This document shows, piece by piece, positions 32,197 to 43,886 of a stretch of DNA of 64,000 bases. The position numbers and the translations under genes are program-made. The stretch is taken from positions 2,172,001-2,236,000 of the forward strand of contig CP084613.1 in the NCBI GenBank assembly GCA_025917655.1, given 5' to 3'. Each line of letters starts with the position of its first letter. Within the stretch, counting starts at the first letter, position 1. Source of the DNA: Chlorella sorokiniana (taxonomy: Eukaryota > Chlorophyta > Trebouxiophyceae > Chlorellales > Chlorellaceae). The notes beneath the pieces were generated by a model. The model was not told where the DNA came from and made no database searches. It was given only the letters and a program-made list of their open reading frames with translations.

Positions 32197-34218
32197 TCAG
32201 CTCCCATGCAGGACAGTGCGCTCGTGCACTGCCGCCCTCACCCGGGTGTTGACCTGCGCCAGCACACGCTCGTTGAACTGGTACTGCAGGCGGGCCAGCG
32301 GGATGTCATTGGGCTCAAAGCAAAAGGGGTCCTCCATCTCTCGTGACACCTCGTTTAGAGCCCAGTATGCCTGCACCATTGTCATCGCTGACACAATGCC
32401 CAGGGCAACGTTGGCAACTGCGGCAGTGCACGCGGGCAGGGGGAAAGAAGGGGGCGGCGGGGGGCGAGGCAGCACGCGCGCGCGTTTCAGGTTGGGTGCA
32501 ACCTACAGAGCACTGCTGCAGGTCGACGAGAAGCGCTGGGTAGCATAAGCCATCGCGCTGGCACGGTGGCTGAGGCTGACATGCATGCCACAATTCCCCC
32601 CACCTCACCCCCACCCCTCCCCCCACCCTCCCACAGAAAACAGCACTCACATGACGTCACACACATGAAGGGCACAGTGAACTGCAGGCACAGCAGCATC
32701 ACGGTGAGCAGCTGGCTCCAGGTAAAGGGGAAAGGTGTGTCACACAGAATTCTGCAAGGCAGGGCGCGATGTGCGGGGCTAAGCTGTGTGTCTGTGTGGT
32801 GGTGCATGGGTGGGCGGGGGCGGGGGGTCTCCTTGCGATAGGCGCTCCATGGCCGTGCCCTTCCCCAGGCCTGCAGCGTCAGCCAGCCCAACAACGCCCT
32901 CAACCCACCTGCAATGCTCAAAGGCTTCAATGCCCTTCTGCAGGGCTCCGTATATTTGCGCTAGGATGGGAGGCGGCATGTCCAGGCCGCCCGCCGCCAT
33001 GCGCAGGCGCACAGCCTCGTGCGCCCACAGGTAGACCTGGTACACGCGCTCAGCCGCGCCCCGGCGGTATTCACCCTGGCTGGAAGTGTAGAGCAGCACG
33101 TCGGCCTTCGCCAGCACCCCGCCAGCCTCATCGCGCCCTTGGGTGGTCACGCGCAGAAGGCCCTGCACCGCAGGGAGGTGTGTTGTGGGCGTGGCCTGGG
33201 TGGGTCCCTGTTGAAAGTCGCGTGTGTGTGTGGGTGGGGGGGGGGGGGGGGGGGGCAAGGAGGAGAAAGGGAAGGGGGTGTGCGCAAGCGCGCAGCATGC
33301 AGGTGGAGGCAATGCTAGGGTTAGGCGTCAGTGCTCAGCGCAGGCGTGAGAACCCAGCTCCAGCCCTGCTGCCCACCCGTTCCCAGCCCACCTGCTGCCC
33401 CAGCCCCAGCAGCGCCGCCTCCTCCTCGCCCAGCGCTCCCACCACGGGGATGGGGAAGGCGGCGTTGAACTTGAGGCGGCGGGAGGGCAAGGAGCGCAGG
33501 ACAAAGTAGTCGATGATGTGAGGCTTGTAGTTGGGGGCGTACAGGGCGTCCCAGGCCGGCAACGTGTCTTGATCGTGTGCCGCAATGTTGCCCAGCTCCC
33601 AATCGCTGCGCAAGAACTGGAACGCCACGCCGTGCAGCAGGGAGAAGAGGTGGGCGCACTCGAGGCGGAAGAGGCGCGAGGCGGCGTCGGGCGGCGCCGT
33701 GGAGGAGCCGCCATCGAAGCTGATGGTCTTGGTGAAGGCGTCCAGCCACGCGGCTGACATGGCCTGCACGCGGCTGCGCCCTCGTGGTAGCGTCCGTACC
33801 TGCAGCACAGGGGCGGGTGGTGAGGGCTTGGCACAGCAGTGTCCCCGCAGCGATGTGGATCTGCGGGGCTGCACACCAAACTGTGCGATAGAGAAAAACG
33901 AAGGCTGCACCGCCGCTCCTGGCGTCTCCCTCTGCCATGCACATGCTTTTGAGCAAATGCAAGCACGCACCCGCACTGCGCAGGCTGCTCACCCCGCATT
34001 CTGGCGGAAGATGACGAGCAGGGCGACGGCGGTGGCGAAGACCGCGTAGGCGGCACACGGCCAGAGTCGTAAAAGGTGTTGGAGTGGTTGGGCACGAGGT
34101 ACAGCAGGCCCGTCTGAAGGCCCGCTAGCAAGCCCCACGGCAGCGTACGCACAACAGCGCTGCCGTACAGGCGCAGCAGCAGGTGCAGGCCCAGCGCCCG
34201 CTTGCTGTATACAATCAT
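32197..34218 (-). CDS. Bestrophin-like anion channel (UPF0187 family)
   Basis: The start at 34218 reads MIVYSKRALGLHLLLRLYGS and then SAVVRTLPWGLLAGLQTGLL, the usual opening of plant and algal UPF0187 proteins. The next exons give RYHEGAAA, SAAWLDAFTKTISFD, LFRLECAHLFSLLHGVAFQF and YAPNYKPHIIDYFVLRSLPS. Further exons give AERVYQVYLWAHEAVRLRMA, QIYGALQKGIEAFEHC, DTPFPFTWSQLLTVMLLCLQ and the conserved end VSREMEDPFCFEPNDIPLAR. Bestrophins are pentameric anion channels with an acidic calcium-linked loop, here EDPF-x-x-x-PNDIP. In Chlamydomonas related thylakoid proteins (BST1-3) carry bicarbonate for the carbon-concentrating mechanism, and plant VCCN1 carries chloride. No clear transit peptide is visible, so location and ion are open. 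One intron contains a 20-base G run. Confidence 0.85.
33236..33255. repeat. 20-base G homopolymer
   Basis: An uninterrupted run of 20 G's, preceded by GTGTGTGTGTGGGT, lies inside an intron of the bestrophin gene, so the transcript carries C's. Its length in the assembly is unreliable. Confidence 0.85.
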
Positions 34219-35569
34219 TTATGGGGTCGGTACTTCACGTTGCCGTGAAATACAAGCCATCTCTATCTCTCCAACACAAAGGTCCAGCAACCAGGGACAG
34301 CACCACAGGGCCTCAAGTCTGCACGGGAGGAAACCGTGGGGGGTGGGCGGGTGGCGGGTGGCAGGTGGCGGGGTAGGCCACTATCAGCGGCCCAGCCTCC
34401 TTAGGCGCGCATGGAGGGGGTCTATTCCATGCGACGAACGTGTCTGAGGGAGGAGACCAGCCCGCCGGATTCTGCGAACACCTTCGACTGAAGGTGGGGT
34501 GTCGCCGGCCCGTGGCAGCGTGAATCAGACCCAGAACAGGAAGTTGGAAGTGTATTTGCGTGTTGGCAGCACAGATGTCCTGCATGGCGCCGCCATGGAT
34601 GGGGCGCTGCCACTGGCGACGTGATCAGCGGACCGCAGGGCAGTATAGCGAGGGGACGACCTTTGTGGCCGTCGGGCCATTCTTTGAAGCTCTTCACAAA
34701 TGCAGTGTGCATCATCAGGTAGGCCAGCCCTAAGAGGGAATGGCTGCCATTGCCGCTGCTGCAGCATGGACACCAGGCCCCGGCCAACACGCCGCAACGC
34801 GCCCACGCTGACAGCTTGGTTTCTCTCCGAGTGTATGGCAGGCGTGTGTCCAGGGCCTTCTATTATGTGTGCTGCCGAGCCAAGCCTGCTCTCCAAACAA
34901 GCCACGCCTGCCCGCAGCTGGCACCTGAAAGCAAGCAGGGGTGCTGCATGCTGCTGACATGCATGGTGGCACTACCGTGTGAGCAAGTGATGTGTGAGTG
35001 CATGGTGGCACTGCCATTTGAGTGAATGGTGTGTGAGTGCATGGTGGCACTTCCGACGCCGGCATGCGCATCTCGAGGCGGGTAGCGCCGCAGCGGCACG
35101 TTGGGTGCCCTGGCTGCGCCAGTCGCACAAGATGCGCGGCGGGCTACCCCTGCTGCGCTGGCCCCTTAAGCGGGCTGTCCCGCACCGCAACCTGGCGATG
35201 GCTGCCGCCCGCCCTGCTGTGGTGCCAGGGTGAGGCCGCCGCGCTCGTGGTCAGGGGCGGTCCTGCACAGGGGCGGTCCAGCGCTGAGCACTGCCAGCTG
35301 CACCCGATGCGCTGGTAGTGCGCACCCAAGGCAACGGTGCATCAGCTCCACCCCGGTCCCTCGCAAACCTGCACTGCAGCGCCGGTAGGGCGCAGGTCGA
35401 CCAGAGGCCGAGGGAGGTCCCTCCCATGGCTTACGCATCAGCGGGCCATCAGCTCAGCCCGGGAGGGGAGTTCTCCGCCCAGCCGTTTGCTGGGGCAGCG
35501 AGGTTTTTGCATCGATTGGGAGTGAGCATTGCACCAGAGCAGAGCAGCCGCAGGGGTGCACCGCGCCGC
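34219..35569. other. Gene-poor stretch upstream of bestrophin and downstream of the pTAC3-like gene
   Basis: 1.35 kb with no protein that I can recognise. A minus-strand open frame (34905-34525) has no supporting motif. It contains a 39-base tandem repeat at 34961-35052. It probably holds the bestrophin promoter and the 3' end of the neighbour. Confidence 0.4.
34961..35052. repeat. 39-base imperfect tandem repeat, about 2.4 copies
   Basis: GCATGGTGGCAC recurs at 34961, 35000 and 35039, each 39 bases apart. TGTGTGAGTGCATGGTGGCA is common to the second and third copies. Confidence 0.75.
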
Positions 35570-38500
35570 CTACAGGCCCAGCTCCGCAAACATGCCGGCA
35601 ATCTCTCGCTGCGCGTCGTCCGCCCGCGCCACCTCCGCCGCCTCGCCCTCCCGCTCGCCCAGCACCTCCGTCAGCGCCACCTCAGCGCCCACCCCCGCAC
35701 CCTCGCACAGCGCCAGCAGCTGCGCCCGCAGCTCCTCGCTGCCCGGCAACGGCTGCGGCAGGCGTTGCAGCGCGCCCGCCAGCAGCACGGCGGCGGGGAC
35801 GTCTGCAGCGCCCAGCACGTACGAGCCCACCGCCTCCACATCCGCCGCGCTGGGCTGCGCCCCCATGTTGTGCACCGCGCCGAGCAGCATGGCGGCCGCC
35901 TCGTGCGGCCCCGCCAGCGCGGAGGAGGAGAAGGGCGGCGAGGTGGAGAGCACGAAGTTGTCGGGCGGCAGCTGCGCATCCACCCACGCCGCCGCGTCGT
36001 CGTCGTCGTCAAACAGGCTGCCCTCGTCCTCCTCGCCCTCGCCGCGGCGACGGGAAGAGGCCCCTGTAACGGAAAAGATAGGAAAAGGTGTTCGGCCAAA
36101 GGCGTGTGGAGCTGGTGCCAAGGGCAGGCTGCATCAGCAGCAGAGGGCCGGGGAGCCGAAGAGAAGGGCCCAAACAGGCAGGCAGGCAGGCAAGCAGGAA
36201 GCTGCCCGACGCCCCCGCCCCCCCCGCCCATCCCACCCTCCCCCAAAACCACACAACCAGCACACGCCCACTGCAGCAGCACACCCACCTCCTCCTCCTC
36301 AGCCATGTCCCATTCGGGCGCCTCGCCCTCCTCCTCCGCCTCCTCCGCCTCCTCCACCACGCGCTGCTCCGCGTTGCTGGCCTCCGAGCCTTGCACAAAC
36401 ACAAACTCGGTGAGAACCTTCTCCACCTGCGGGGGGGGGGTCAGCGCAAGGGCTGGGCAGGGACGAGCACAGGGTTGGGAGCTTGGTGCAAGCGTGCGCA
36501 GCAGCTACCTGCAGTGCAGCCCCCGCCTGCATGACGCACCTTGCCGCCGCCGTCCCCTGCCTTCTTGTCGGAGCGCGGCCGCAGCATGGGTCCTGTGGTG
36601 GCCGACCGCGTGCCGTCCAGCTGGCGCAGCTTCTGCACCCGCCGCGCCAGCTCCTTCTTGTTCCCCGCCACGGGCGCCCTGCGCGCCGCCAGCTCCGCAC
36701 GCAGCTCGCGCACCGTCATGCGCGACACGGCCAGCGGCGCGCCGCCGCCGTCCACTGCACAGAGCTGCAGCGGGTCCACCGACACGCCGTCGATGTCCAG
36801 GGTGGGGGCGGGGGCGTCGCCGCCCAGGGACAGCCCTGGCAGCAGCGCTGCAGCCTCGTCGGCTGCCGCAGCAGCCTCGCTGTCCGGCTCTGCGGGGAGG
36901 GGCGGAGGCGCGGCGGCGACTGGGGGATCAGGCGCCAACGCCGGCACGGGTCGGGCAGGGGGTCCCGCCTGCCCTCATGCGCCGGGCAGCCCTCTTGCCA
37001 GCCTGCCCCTGCAGCAGCACCCGCGCCGCCTGCAGCGCAGAACCACAGCTGGGCGCCTCCCCAGCCAGCGGCGCGCGGCAGCACGCGCCGAGCCGCCCAC
37101 CTGGCTGCTGAAGGGCTGCCAGCGCGTCTAGGCGCCGCCGCACCCAGGCCCCCAGCACCGTGCAGCCACCAGCCGCGTCGTCAGGCTGCAGCGCCAGGGC
37201 GGGCAGGGGCCTGCCTGCGCGGCACATCACCGCCATCACCTCATACAGCTCGGAGGGAAGGTCGGCGCGGCTGGGGGGGCATGGGCACAGTAAGCGGGGG
37301 AGCGTGAGTTGTCTGAGCTGCGCTCGCAGGGCCATCCTGCCACCACGCTGCAGCGGCACGCCAGCGCCGCCCTGGCCACCAAGCTGCCCCCCTCCCCCCC
37401 ACACACACCAGCTAGCTCACCTCAGCTCTAGCAGCAGCCCGCCAAGCAGGTCGTCCTGCAGCAGCGCCAGGCCGCCGCGGTTCAGGCTGCGGCTCTGGAA
37501 GGCGCGGAACGACTGCATGGCGGCCTGCAGGCGCAGGAGGGACGCGAGCCGCTCGCATGCAGCACATATCGAGGTCACAGGGTGGGTAGCGTGGGGCCAG
37601 CCAGCCAGGCCACGTGACGCAGGAACCAGTTCCCAAGCTGGCCCTGCGCCCAAGCACCGCCCGCCCCCGCCCGCCCCCCCGGCTCCCAGGCCGCCACCCA
37701 CCTGCGCCTCGTGCAGCCGCAGCAGCGCCGCCATCTGGGCCACAATGAAGCGCACGCCCGGCTGTGCCGCCACCGCCTGTCCCCTGAACCGCTGCACCTG
37801 CGCCTGCACCTCGGCCAGCGAGGTGCAGGAGGCCAGCAGCGCCTCAAACACTCGGTAGAAGGCGTCCGTGGCGGCGGGGCTGCGCTCCCCACCTCCTGCA
37901 GGTAGGCAAAGGCAGCTGCAAGGGGGAGGGGGGGCGGCGGCGGGGCTCAAACGGGGTGGGCAGCAGGTAGTGGGCGGGCAGGCGAGCACAGCGCTTGGCA
38001 CAGCAGTGCCCACTGGTGCCTCGCAGCCACCGGCCCTGCCCGCAGCACCGCCGCCCCCACGCACACACGCGCACCGTCTGGCTCCCCGCGCTGCAGGTGG
38101 GCATCGATGAGCGGCTCCAGTTGGTCCAGGCCCAGCCGCATCTCGCTGGCCTGCAGGGCGTGGACACAAGCACGTGGCAGCGGCGTCATGCGGCAGCCAG
38201 CCATCCCACGCGCCGTTGGGAAAGCACTCTGAGGGGCAGCGCGGCAAGGCCCGCCCCCTCCCTGCCTTGCCTTGATGATGGACACGACGTCGGCCGCCAG
38301 CTCCAGCTCCTGCCTGGAGCACAGGATGCGGAGGAGGGCCGCACACACCCCCTCCCCCAGCTCCATGCCCTCCGACATGCCCTGCGCCAGAACAACATGA
38401 GGAGCGGGGCCGGTGGAGGGGCGCATGCGTGCACGCAGGCATGCACACCCCCGCTGCAGCCGCACCAAGCATGTCTGCAGGCGTGAGCCATGCGGGAGAA

Positions 38501-39326
38501 GCATGCACGTGCTCTCGCCTGCTTCACCAGCGCCATGGCCTGCTCATCCTGCCCTGCCTGCAGCAGCGCCGCCACCAGCTGCTGCCAGGACTTGGCACAG
38601 TCCACCCCTGCGCGCCGGTTGCTGGCAAACACAGCCTCCGCCGTCTCCAGGTCGCCCGCAGCGACGTGCGCAGCCACCACCGCCGCATACGTCTCCGGCA
38701 GCGGCGTAACGCCCGCGTCCCAGCACCGCCGAATGGCTCCCAGCGCGCCCTCCGAGTCCCGAGCTCGCACGTGGCTCAGCACCAGGGCGTGGTAGGCGCG
38801 GGGCCGGGCACAAAGCCCTCTGCCGCCATCTGGTCCACCACCCGTTCTGCGTCGCCCGGCTCGCCGCTCCGCGCCGCCATGCTCAGCTCGTTGTGGTATG
38901 CAAAGCGGGCGGGGTCGTCTTCGTCTGTCAGGCCCTCGTAAAGCGCGGTGCGGCCACGGATGTGCAGACCCAGGCCCACGCTGTGGGCCTTGCTGTCCCT
39001 CGTCGGGCGGCAGCAGCAGCTGCCGCCGCTTGAGCCGCCGACTCTGCCTCTACATCCGCCGCTGCAAGGCAACAAGGGTGGTGGGCGGAGCACAAAAACT
39101 GTTATACAGAGTGACATGAAGACGGCGGGAGCGGGAATGCGTGGCCTTGTGCACAGACTTGTGCACAGAGATGCAGCCTTGTGGCCCCGTCCTCACCCTG
39201 CTGGCTAAGCCACGACATTCCTTCCGCGCTAGCTGCCGAAACATGCCGCACGCGCCTTGCGTTTCTGCAAACAGCGAGCGCTGGGCGAGCGGCTGGGCAG
39301 CTTGCTGCTGCCAGAGCTGCCTGCAT
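35570..39326 (-). CDS. SAP-domain protein with PPR-like helices, probable plastid pTAC3/PDE324 orthologue
   Basis: Exon 1 (39326-39197) is a textbook transit peptide, MQAALAAASCPAARPALAVC, and joins in phase to the next exon at 39061. A conserved block follows: GRTALYEGLTDEDDPARFAY, NELSMAARSGEPGDAERVVD, then AYHALVLSHVRARDSEGALG and TPLPETYAAVVAAHVAAGDL. These paired helices are PPR-like. Later exons carry more helices (SEGMELGEGVCAALLRILC, AQVQRFRGQAVAAQPGVRFI). A SAP motif, MTVRELRAELAARRAPVAGN followed by KKELARRVQKLR, comes next, then an acidic C-terminal region ending AGMFAELGL. In Arabidopsis pTAC3 is a SAP-domain component of the plastid RNA polymerase complex needed for chloroplast transcription. 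At least two frame switches occur (about 38970 and about 38805), both with conserved sequence on each side. Confidence 0.72.
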
Positions 39327-39569
39327 ATTACAAGTTTCCAAGCGTATGCAAACGGATGGGAACGCCCAACTCCACGTCTTACACTGTCCCCATGCACCCA
39401 TGCATGACGGGGTACACGGTGCATTCTTCATCCCTCAACCCTTCTGCTGCTGAAACAATGAAACTTCGATGTCTGATAGCTTGAGGCAGGCTACGATATA
39501 GATCCCAGACAAGTTTCACAGGGTCAAGGTTTCAATCTGTGAAGGATGTAATGCTGCAGCTGCCAAATT

Positions 39570-40593
39570 TCAACCGGCTTGCAACCGCAGCCGCTCCGCA
39601 TCAAGCTGCACAGTGCAGGGGCACAAACAATAAGGCAAATCAGAAAATCCACTGCACCAGAATACGAATTGTGGTATGAAACTAGACTGCGCAGCACAGC
39701 CGGAGCAGGTTCCACTTTCTGCTTGTTGGCTCACCACTTTCTTCACGCGCATGGCCGCTGCCTCGTCATTGTGCAAAGACGTGCACGTGTCGTAAGGAGG
39801 CGCCACCACAATCTGCAAGACAGCACAGGTGCGCCATAATGATTCGCGCAGAAAGGCGCAGGTGCCAGCAGCAGCAGCAGAATGACCATGCCCAGATGAT
39901 GCAGCATCAGAGTGGCAGACTGTGTCCCGACTTGTCAAAGGCTGCACAGAGCTTGCAGCATTCTGCCTGCCCAAGCGCAACCCCTGCACCCCTGCACACC
40001 TCATCCAGCACCACTATTCTGTCGCCGTCCCAGCGGCAGGGCAGCGTCTTGGCCAGGGCATCAAAGATTGCCTGCAGGTGTGAGGAGGGGGTGCAGGGAG
40101 TTGCTGCCCACACCTGGGGAGGGCATCGCAGCCGGCTTCATGCTTTGCTGCGCAGGCTGCTGCACTAGGCAGGGTCCAATGCAACCATTCGTGCTGATGG
40201 TCAAGGAGGCATGCCTGAACCAGCAGGCATGGCAGCCAAACCTGAGCCCAACAGCAGCGCACCTGAGCCTCACGACTGACCCCCACGCCAATCTTGGCAG
40301 CTTCCGCCTCTGCCGCTCGCACCGCCTTGTCCTCGCGCTCACGGCAGCGCCCAGGTCCACCTGCGGCAGCGGCTCCGCCACGCTCGGCGCGGGCTTCAGC
40401 TGGACGACGCTCGTAACGTGACCCCCTTGACAATGCGCAGCGTGCTGTGGAAGGGTGTGCTCCCAGGCTGGCGCACGACCAGCCGATCAGTCGCTACATC
40501 GTAGGCAAAGACGGTGCCCTGCAGTGTCTCGCTGCCGGCGCCTGGCAGCTCCAGCTCCAGCTGGACGTGGGCACCCACGGCATAGCCGCTCAT
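39570..40593 (-). CDS. LSM12: LSM12 homologue
   Basis: Exon 1 (40593-40263) starts [20 protein letters not shown] with an Lsm-like strand pair ([17 protein letters not shown]). Exon 2 (40071-40000) and exon 3 (39812-39735) give [19 protein letters not shown] and [20 protein letters not shown], and exon 4 (39605-39570) ends [11 protein letters not shown]. Exons 1 to 4 carry, in order, the LSM12 landmarks: [30 protein letters not shown] and the final helix. LSM12 has an Lsm fold plus an anticodon-binding-like (AD) domain and works with ataxin-2 in RNA metabolism. Two frame switches lie in exon 1: one at a run of five C's (40432-40436), the other near 40353. Both have conserved sequence on each side. 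Confidence 0.87.
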
Positions 40594-40964
40594 CGACCCG
40601 GCGCTCTTGTAGAGCGCGAACACCGGGCCAAAGGGCTTGATGCGAAAGAGTTTGAGCTGGATGTGGGAGGACTGGAAGGGGGTGGGGCGCGGGAGGTGAT
40701 TGTGTAGCGGGCCAATGACCGACTATTAGTAAGCAAGCCTGCCTAATGTGGGAAGGGAGAGTGTCAAGCTCTGCTTTGCTGGCGTCCTGCTGCAGCATGC
40801 TTTGATGGCTCCCGCCTCCCACCTTCCCGCCTGCTTAACCTTATTTGTTTCGTGATCTGCTGTATCACTCCGTCACGCAGAAACCGAGCTGACTGAACAA
40901 GTGTAGGTGGGGTCGGCTTTGCTCATCAGGCGGCGGCAGACCGGGAAAAGGGTGGGGCGGAACC
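40594..40964. other. Bidirectional promoter region between LSM12 and RBM25
   Basis: 371 bases between divergent starts of two RNA-processing genes. No motif was called. Confidence 0.4.
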
Positions 40965-43635
40965 ATGTACGGACATCCTGGCTACTGGCCTCCGCCGGGT
41001 GCCTATGGTGAGCGCCAGCAACAAGGCCTAGGCTGCTCTCGAGCCTTTCGGCGCCTGCAGCGCTCTGCAGCCGATGTCAATGATGCTGGTCACATGTACA
41101 TGCAGGGTACCCACCGCCTGGTATGCCCAGGCCGGGCATGCCCCCGATGATGAGGCCGCCGCCCAGCATGGTGCCGCCGGTAGCGCCTGCACTTGCACCG
41201 GGCGTGGCGCCCCCTGCACTGCGGCCGCCCCCTGCAGGAGGAGGTGAGGGCACCTGTTTGTTTAGAGGTCTGCCAGCAAGTGGGCTAAACGGCCCATGGA
41301 ACTTCACCACGTTTTCCTTGCCTGACGTTGTGCAGTCCCGACTGCCAAACCGGGCCCACTCGCGCCCGGCGGCACCCCGCAACGCAGCACCACGCTGTGG
41401 GTGGGCCGGATTGCGTCAACGGTTGAGGGCCCCTTCATCCAGCAGCTCCTAGAGGCATGCGGCAAGATCAAGGAGTGGAAGCCGGTGACCGAGCCGAGAG
41501 CGGGCGGCTCAAGGGCTTTGGGTTTGTGACGTACGAGGAGCCGGAGGGCGTGGCGGTGGCGCTGCAGGTGCTCAACAACCTGAAGCTGGACGGGCAGGAG
41601 CTGGCGCTCAAGTGCAACAAGGTGGGTGTGGGCGCTGCGCCTCGTGGGGCGTCAGCTCTGCTGGGTACTTGGGCCTGCCAGCACCGTGGTGGCGCACCTG
41701 CATGCTCACCACCCAGCTTACCCGCTCCGCACACCCACCTGCCGTACCCCCGGTCCGCAGGCCACAGAGGAGTACCTTGAGCACTACAAGCGCAGCAAGC
41801 AGGAGCAGCAGCAGGAAAAGTTGGATGGCCATGAGGCAGGGCGCCGGCAGATGCTCAGGCGGATGCTGCGGCCGCCGAGGCCGCCGCCTTTGGCCGCGTC
41901 ATGGAGCTCATCAGCGGGCGGCCACCAGTGCCAGGTAGCAGACCAGAGGCGGCATCTGCGGCGGCAGCAGCAGACACGTTCCTGTCCAACCTGTCGGGTG
42001 CGGGGACGGCGCCTGCCGGCAGCGCGGATCGCAAGCGCGAGCGGGAGGCGGAGCGCGAGGCAGAGCGCGAGGCGGAGCGGGAGCGGCAGCGTCAGAAGCG
42101 CGAGGAGCAGCGGCGGGAGCAGGAGGCGGAGCGCGCGCACCGCGAGGCGCTGAGGCAGTGGGAGGACCACGAGCGGTGGGTGCCTGTTGGGGCCCCTCTA
42201 GGGCCCGACCGTTATGGGTGTTCAAGGCAGTGCCGGCTGCTGCCAGAAGCCCTGGCCTCCTGCCACCGGCACCCCCATGCCCAACGCGGGTGCATCCGCT
42301 TGCAAGCAGGCCGATCCTGCCTCGAGACTACACGCTCTCATCTTGTGGCACGCCCCTCTGCCTCTTGCCCTGCAGGCAGCGGCAGCGCGAGCTGGAGAGG
42401 GAGCGCGACCGCGCCGCCGACCAGCAGCGCGAGCGACAGCGCCAGATGCACGCCGACAACGAGGCGCCCGACAGCGACGACGAGGAGGAGCCCTGGCGGC
42501 GACGCCCCTACAGCGGCAGCAGGCGCGCGCTGGAGCGTCAGCGCCGCCGCAACCTGGAGGTGCAGGATGACGAGGCGGATGCGGCGGCTGAGCGGCAGCA
42601 GGCGGAGGCCGCGGCTGCGGAGGCAGAGGCGGCGGAGGCCTCCCGCTGCCAGCCTGCAGCAGAGGAAGAGGATGGCAGGGGCGCGCAGTTTGGCGCGGAT
42701 GACGCCATCCTGGCGGCCATGCTGGCGGCCGTGAAGGCCAAGCCGGAGCCCGCGCCCGCAGCGCCAGCCGTGCAGCCTGCTGCGCCACCTGCCAAGCGCA
42801 AGGTTCGGGCTGCGTTTGCCGAGGAGGAGGAGGAGGACAAGCCGCAGCGCAAGCTTATACCAATCAGGTGAGCTAGGGCCCAGGATGGGACGCTGCGGTT
42901 GGCATGGATTGAGCTGTGCTGGCATGCTGATTCCTCCTGACGCCTGCCTGAAGGACACGCCTGCCATGCCACCCGCCGTGTGCCCGCCCTCCCCAAACAC
43001 CCCTCCTCCACCCCCACACACACGCCACAAACTGAACGCCTCCTCCCCCTTCCTCCCAAAAGGTACTCTGAGGAGGAGCTGCGAGCGCTGCAGGAGCCCC
43101 CAGATGGCAGCGAGACAGGCGACGCAACGGCCCCGCTGCTGCTGCTGCTGCTGGTGCTGCTGCTGCAGCGGCGCCGCCCGACCCTGCTGCGCTGAAGAAG
43201 CAGCTGCTGGGGCTGATCCCCAAGGACCGTGCTGGCGTATTTGCCTTCCCCATAAACTGGGCGGTGCTGGATGCGGCTCCACCCGAGGTGGCCGACAAGA
43301 TCTCGGGTGGGTGGGCTCAGAGGTTGTGCCCTGGGGTGCGAGGCCTGTGCGCGGCAGCCTGCCCAGCCTGCCACATGGTGCCTGCCCTCATGTCGCACCA
43401 CGCCTTCCCCTTGCGGCGCCTGTGCAGGTTGGGTGGGGAAGAAGGTGGGGGAGCTGCTGGGGGAGGAGCCCTCCTTCTGCGCCTTCATCATGGACCAGCT
43501 GCGGGCGCACACGGGGCGGAGGCCATGCTGGGCGCGCTGCGTGACGTGCTGGACGAAGACGCCGAGAGCTTTGTCACCAAGCTGTGGCAGATCCTGATCT
43601 ACGAGCAGCTCAAGCTGGAGCGCAGCGGCGCCTGA
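40965..43635 (+). CDS. RBM25: RBM25, splicing factor with RRM, RE/RD-rich region and PWI domain
   Basis: The start is MYGHPGYWPPPGAYG, then a Pro/Met-rich segment (PRPGMPPMMRPPPSMVPP). The RRM follows: TTLWVGRIASTVEGPFIQQL, SGRLKGFGFVTYEEPEGV and LNNLKLDGQELALKCNK. The long middle region is charged and helical, with dense EREAERE and RQRELERERD repeats, then NEAPDSDDEEEPWRR. The PWI domain closes the protein: KKQLLGLIPKDRAGVFAFPI, NWAVLD, WVGKKVGELLGEEPSFCAFI, DVLDEDAESFVTKLWQILIY and EQLKLERSGA. This order is that of RBM25/Snu71, a U1-linked splicing factor. Frame switches occur near 41505 and in the (GCT)n tract about 43135-43165, where slippage is likely. A TGTAA lies 48 bases past the stop. 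Confidence 0.92.
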
Positions 43636-43682
43636 GGCGAGGGCCACTCAACAAGCAGCACTGAATTGGCACCACCTGTACT

Positions 43683-43687
43683 TGTAA
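43683..43687 (+). other. TGTAA polyadenylation signal of RBM25
   Basis: TGTAA 48 bases downstream of the RBM25 stop, the same spacing as for ISD11. Confidence 0.5.
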
Positions 43688-43886
43688 CTGGACGGCTGCG
43701 CAGCCGGCCCAGGCCTCTCTCCAGCTGGCAAGACGCATGCACGAGCCTGGGCCCCGCCAGCCGCTGCACACGGCAGTGCCCTCACGGCCGTGGGCCCGGG
43801 GCCGCCTTGTGTGCGCTCCCTGCTGTCCGCCTTCAGCTACTGTCAGCAATCACAGGTGTCATGCCGCCAGGGGCAGCGTGCCCTCC

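Noticed and set aside
35318-37111. A 597-codon plus-strand open frame
   Set aside because: It lies antisense to the pTAC3-like gene, which has conserved SAP and helical blocks; the plus frame has only low-complexity sequence.
43135-43170. CTG/GCT repeat as a free-standing microsatellite
   Set aside because: It codes for a polyalanine stretch just before the RBM25 PWI domain, so I treat it as part of that gene and a likely slippage site.
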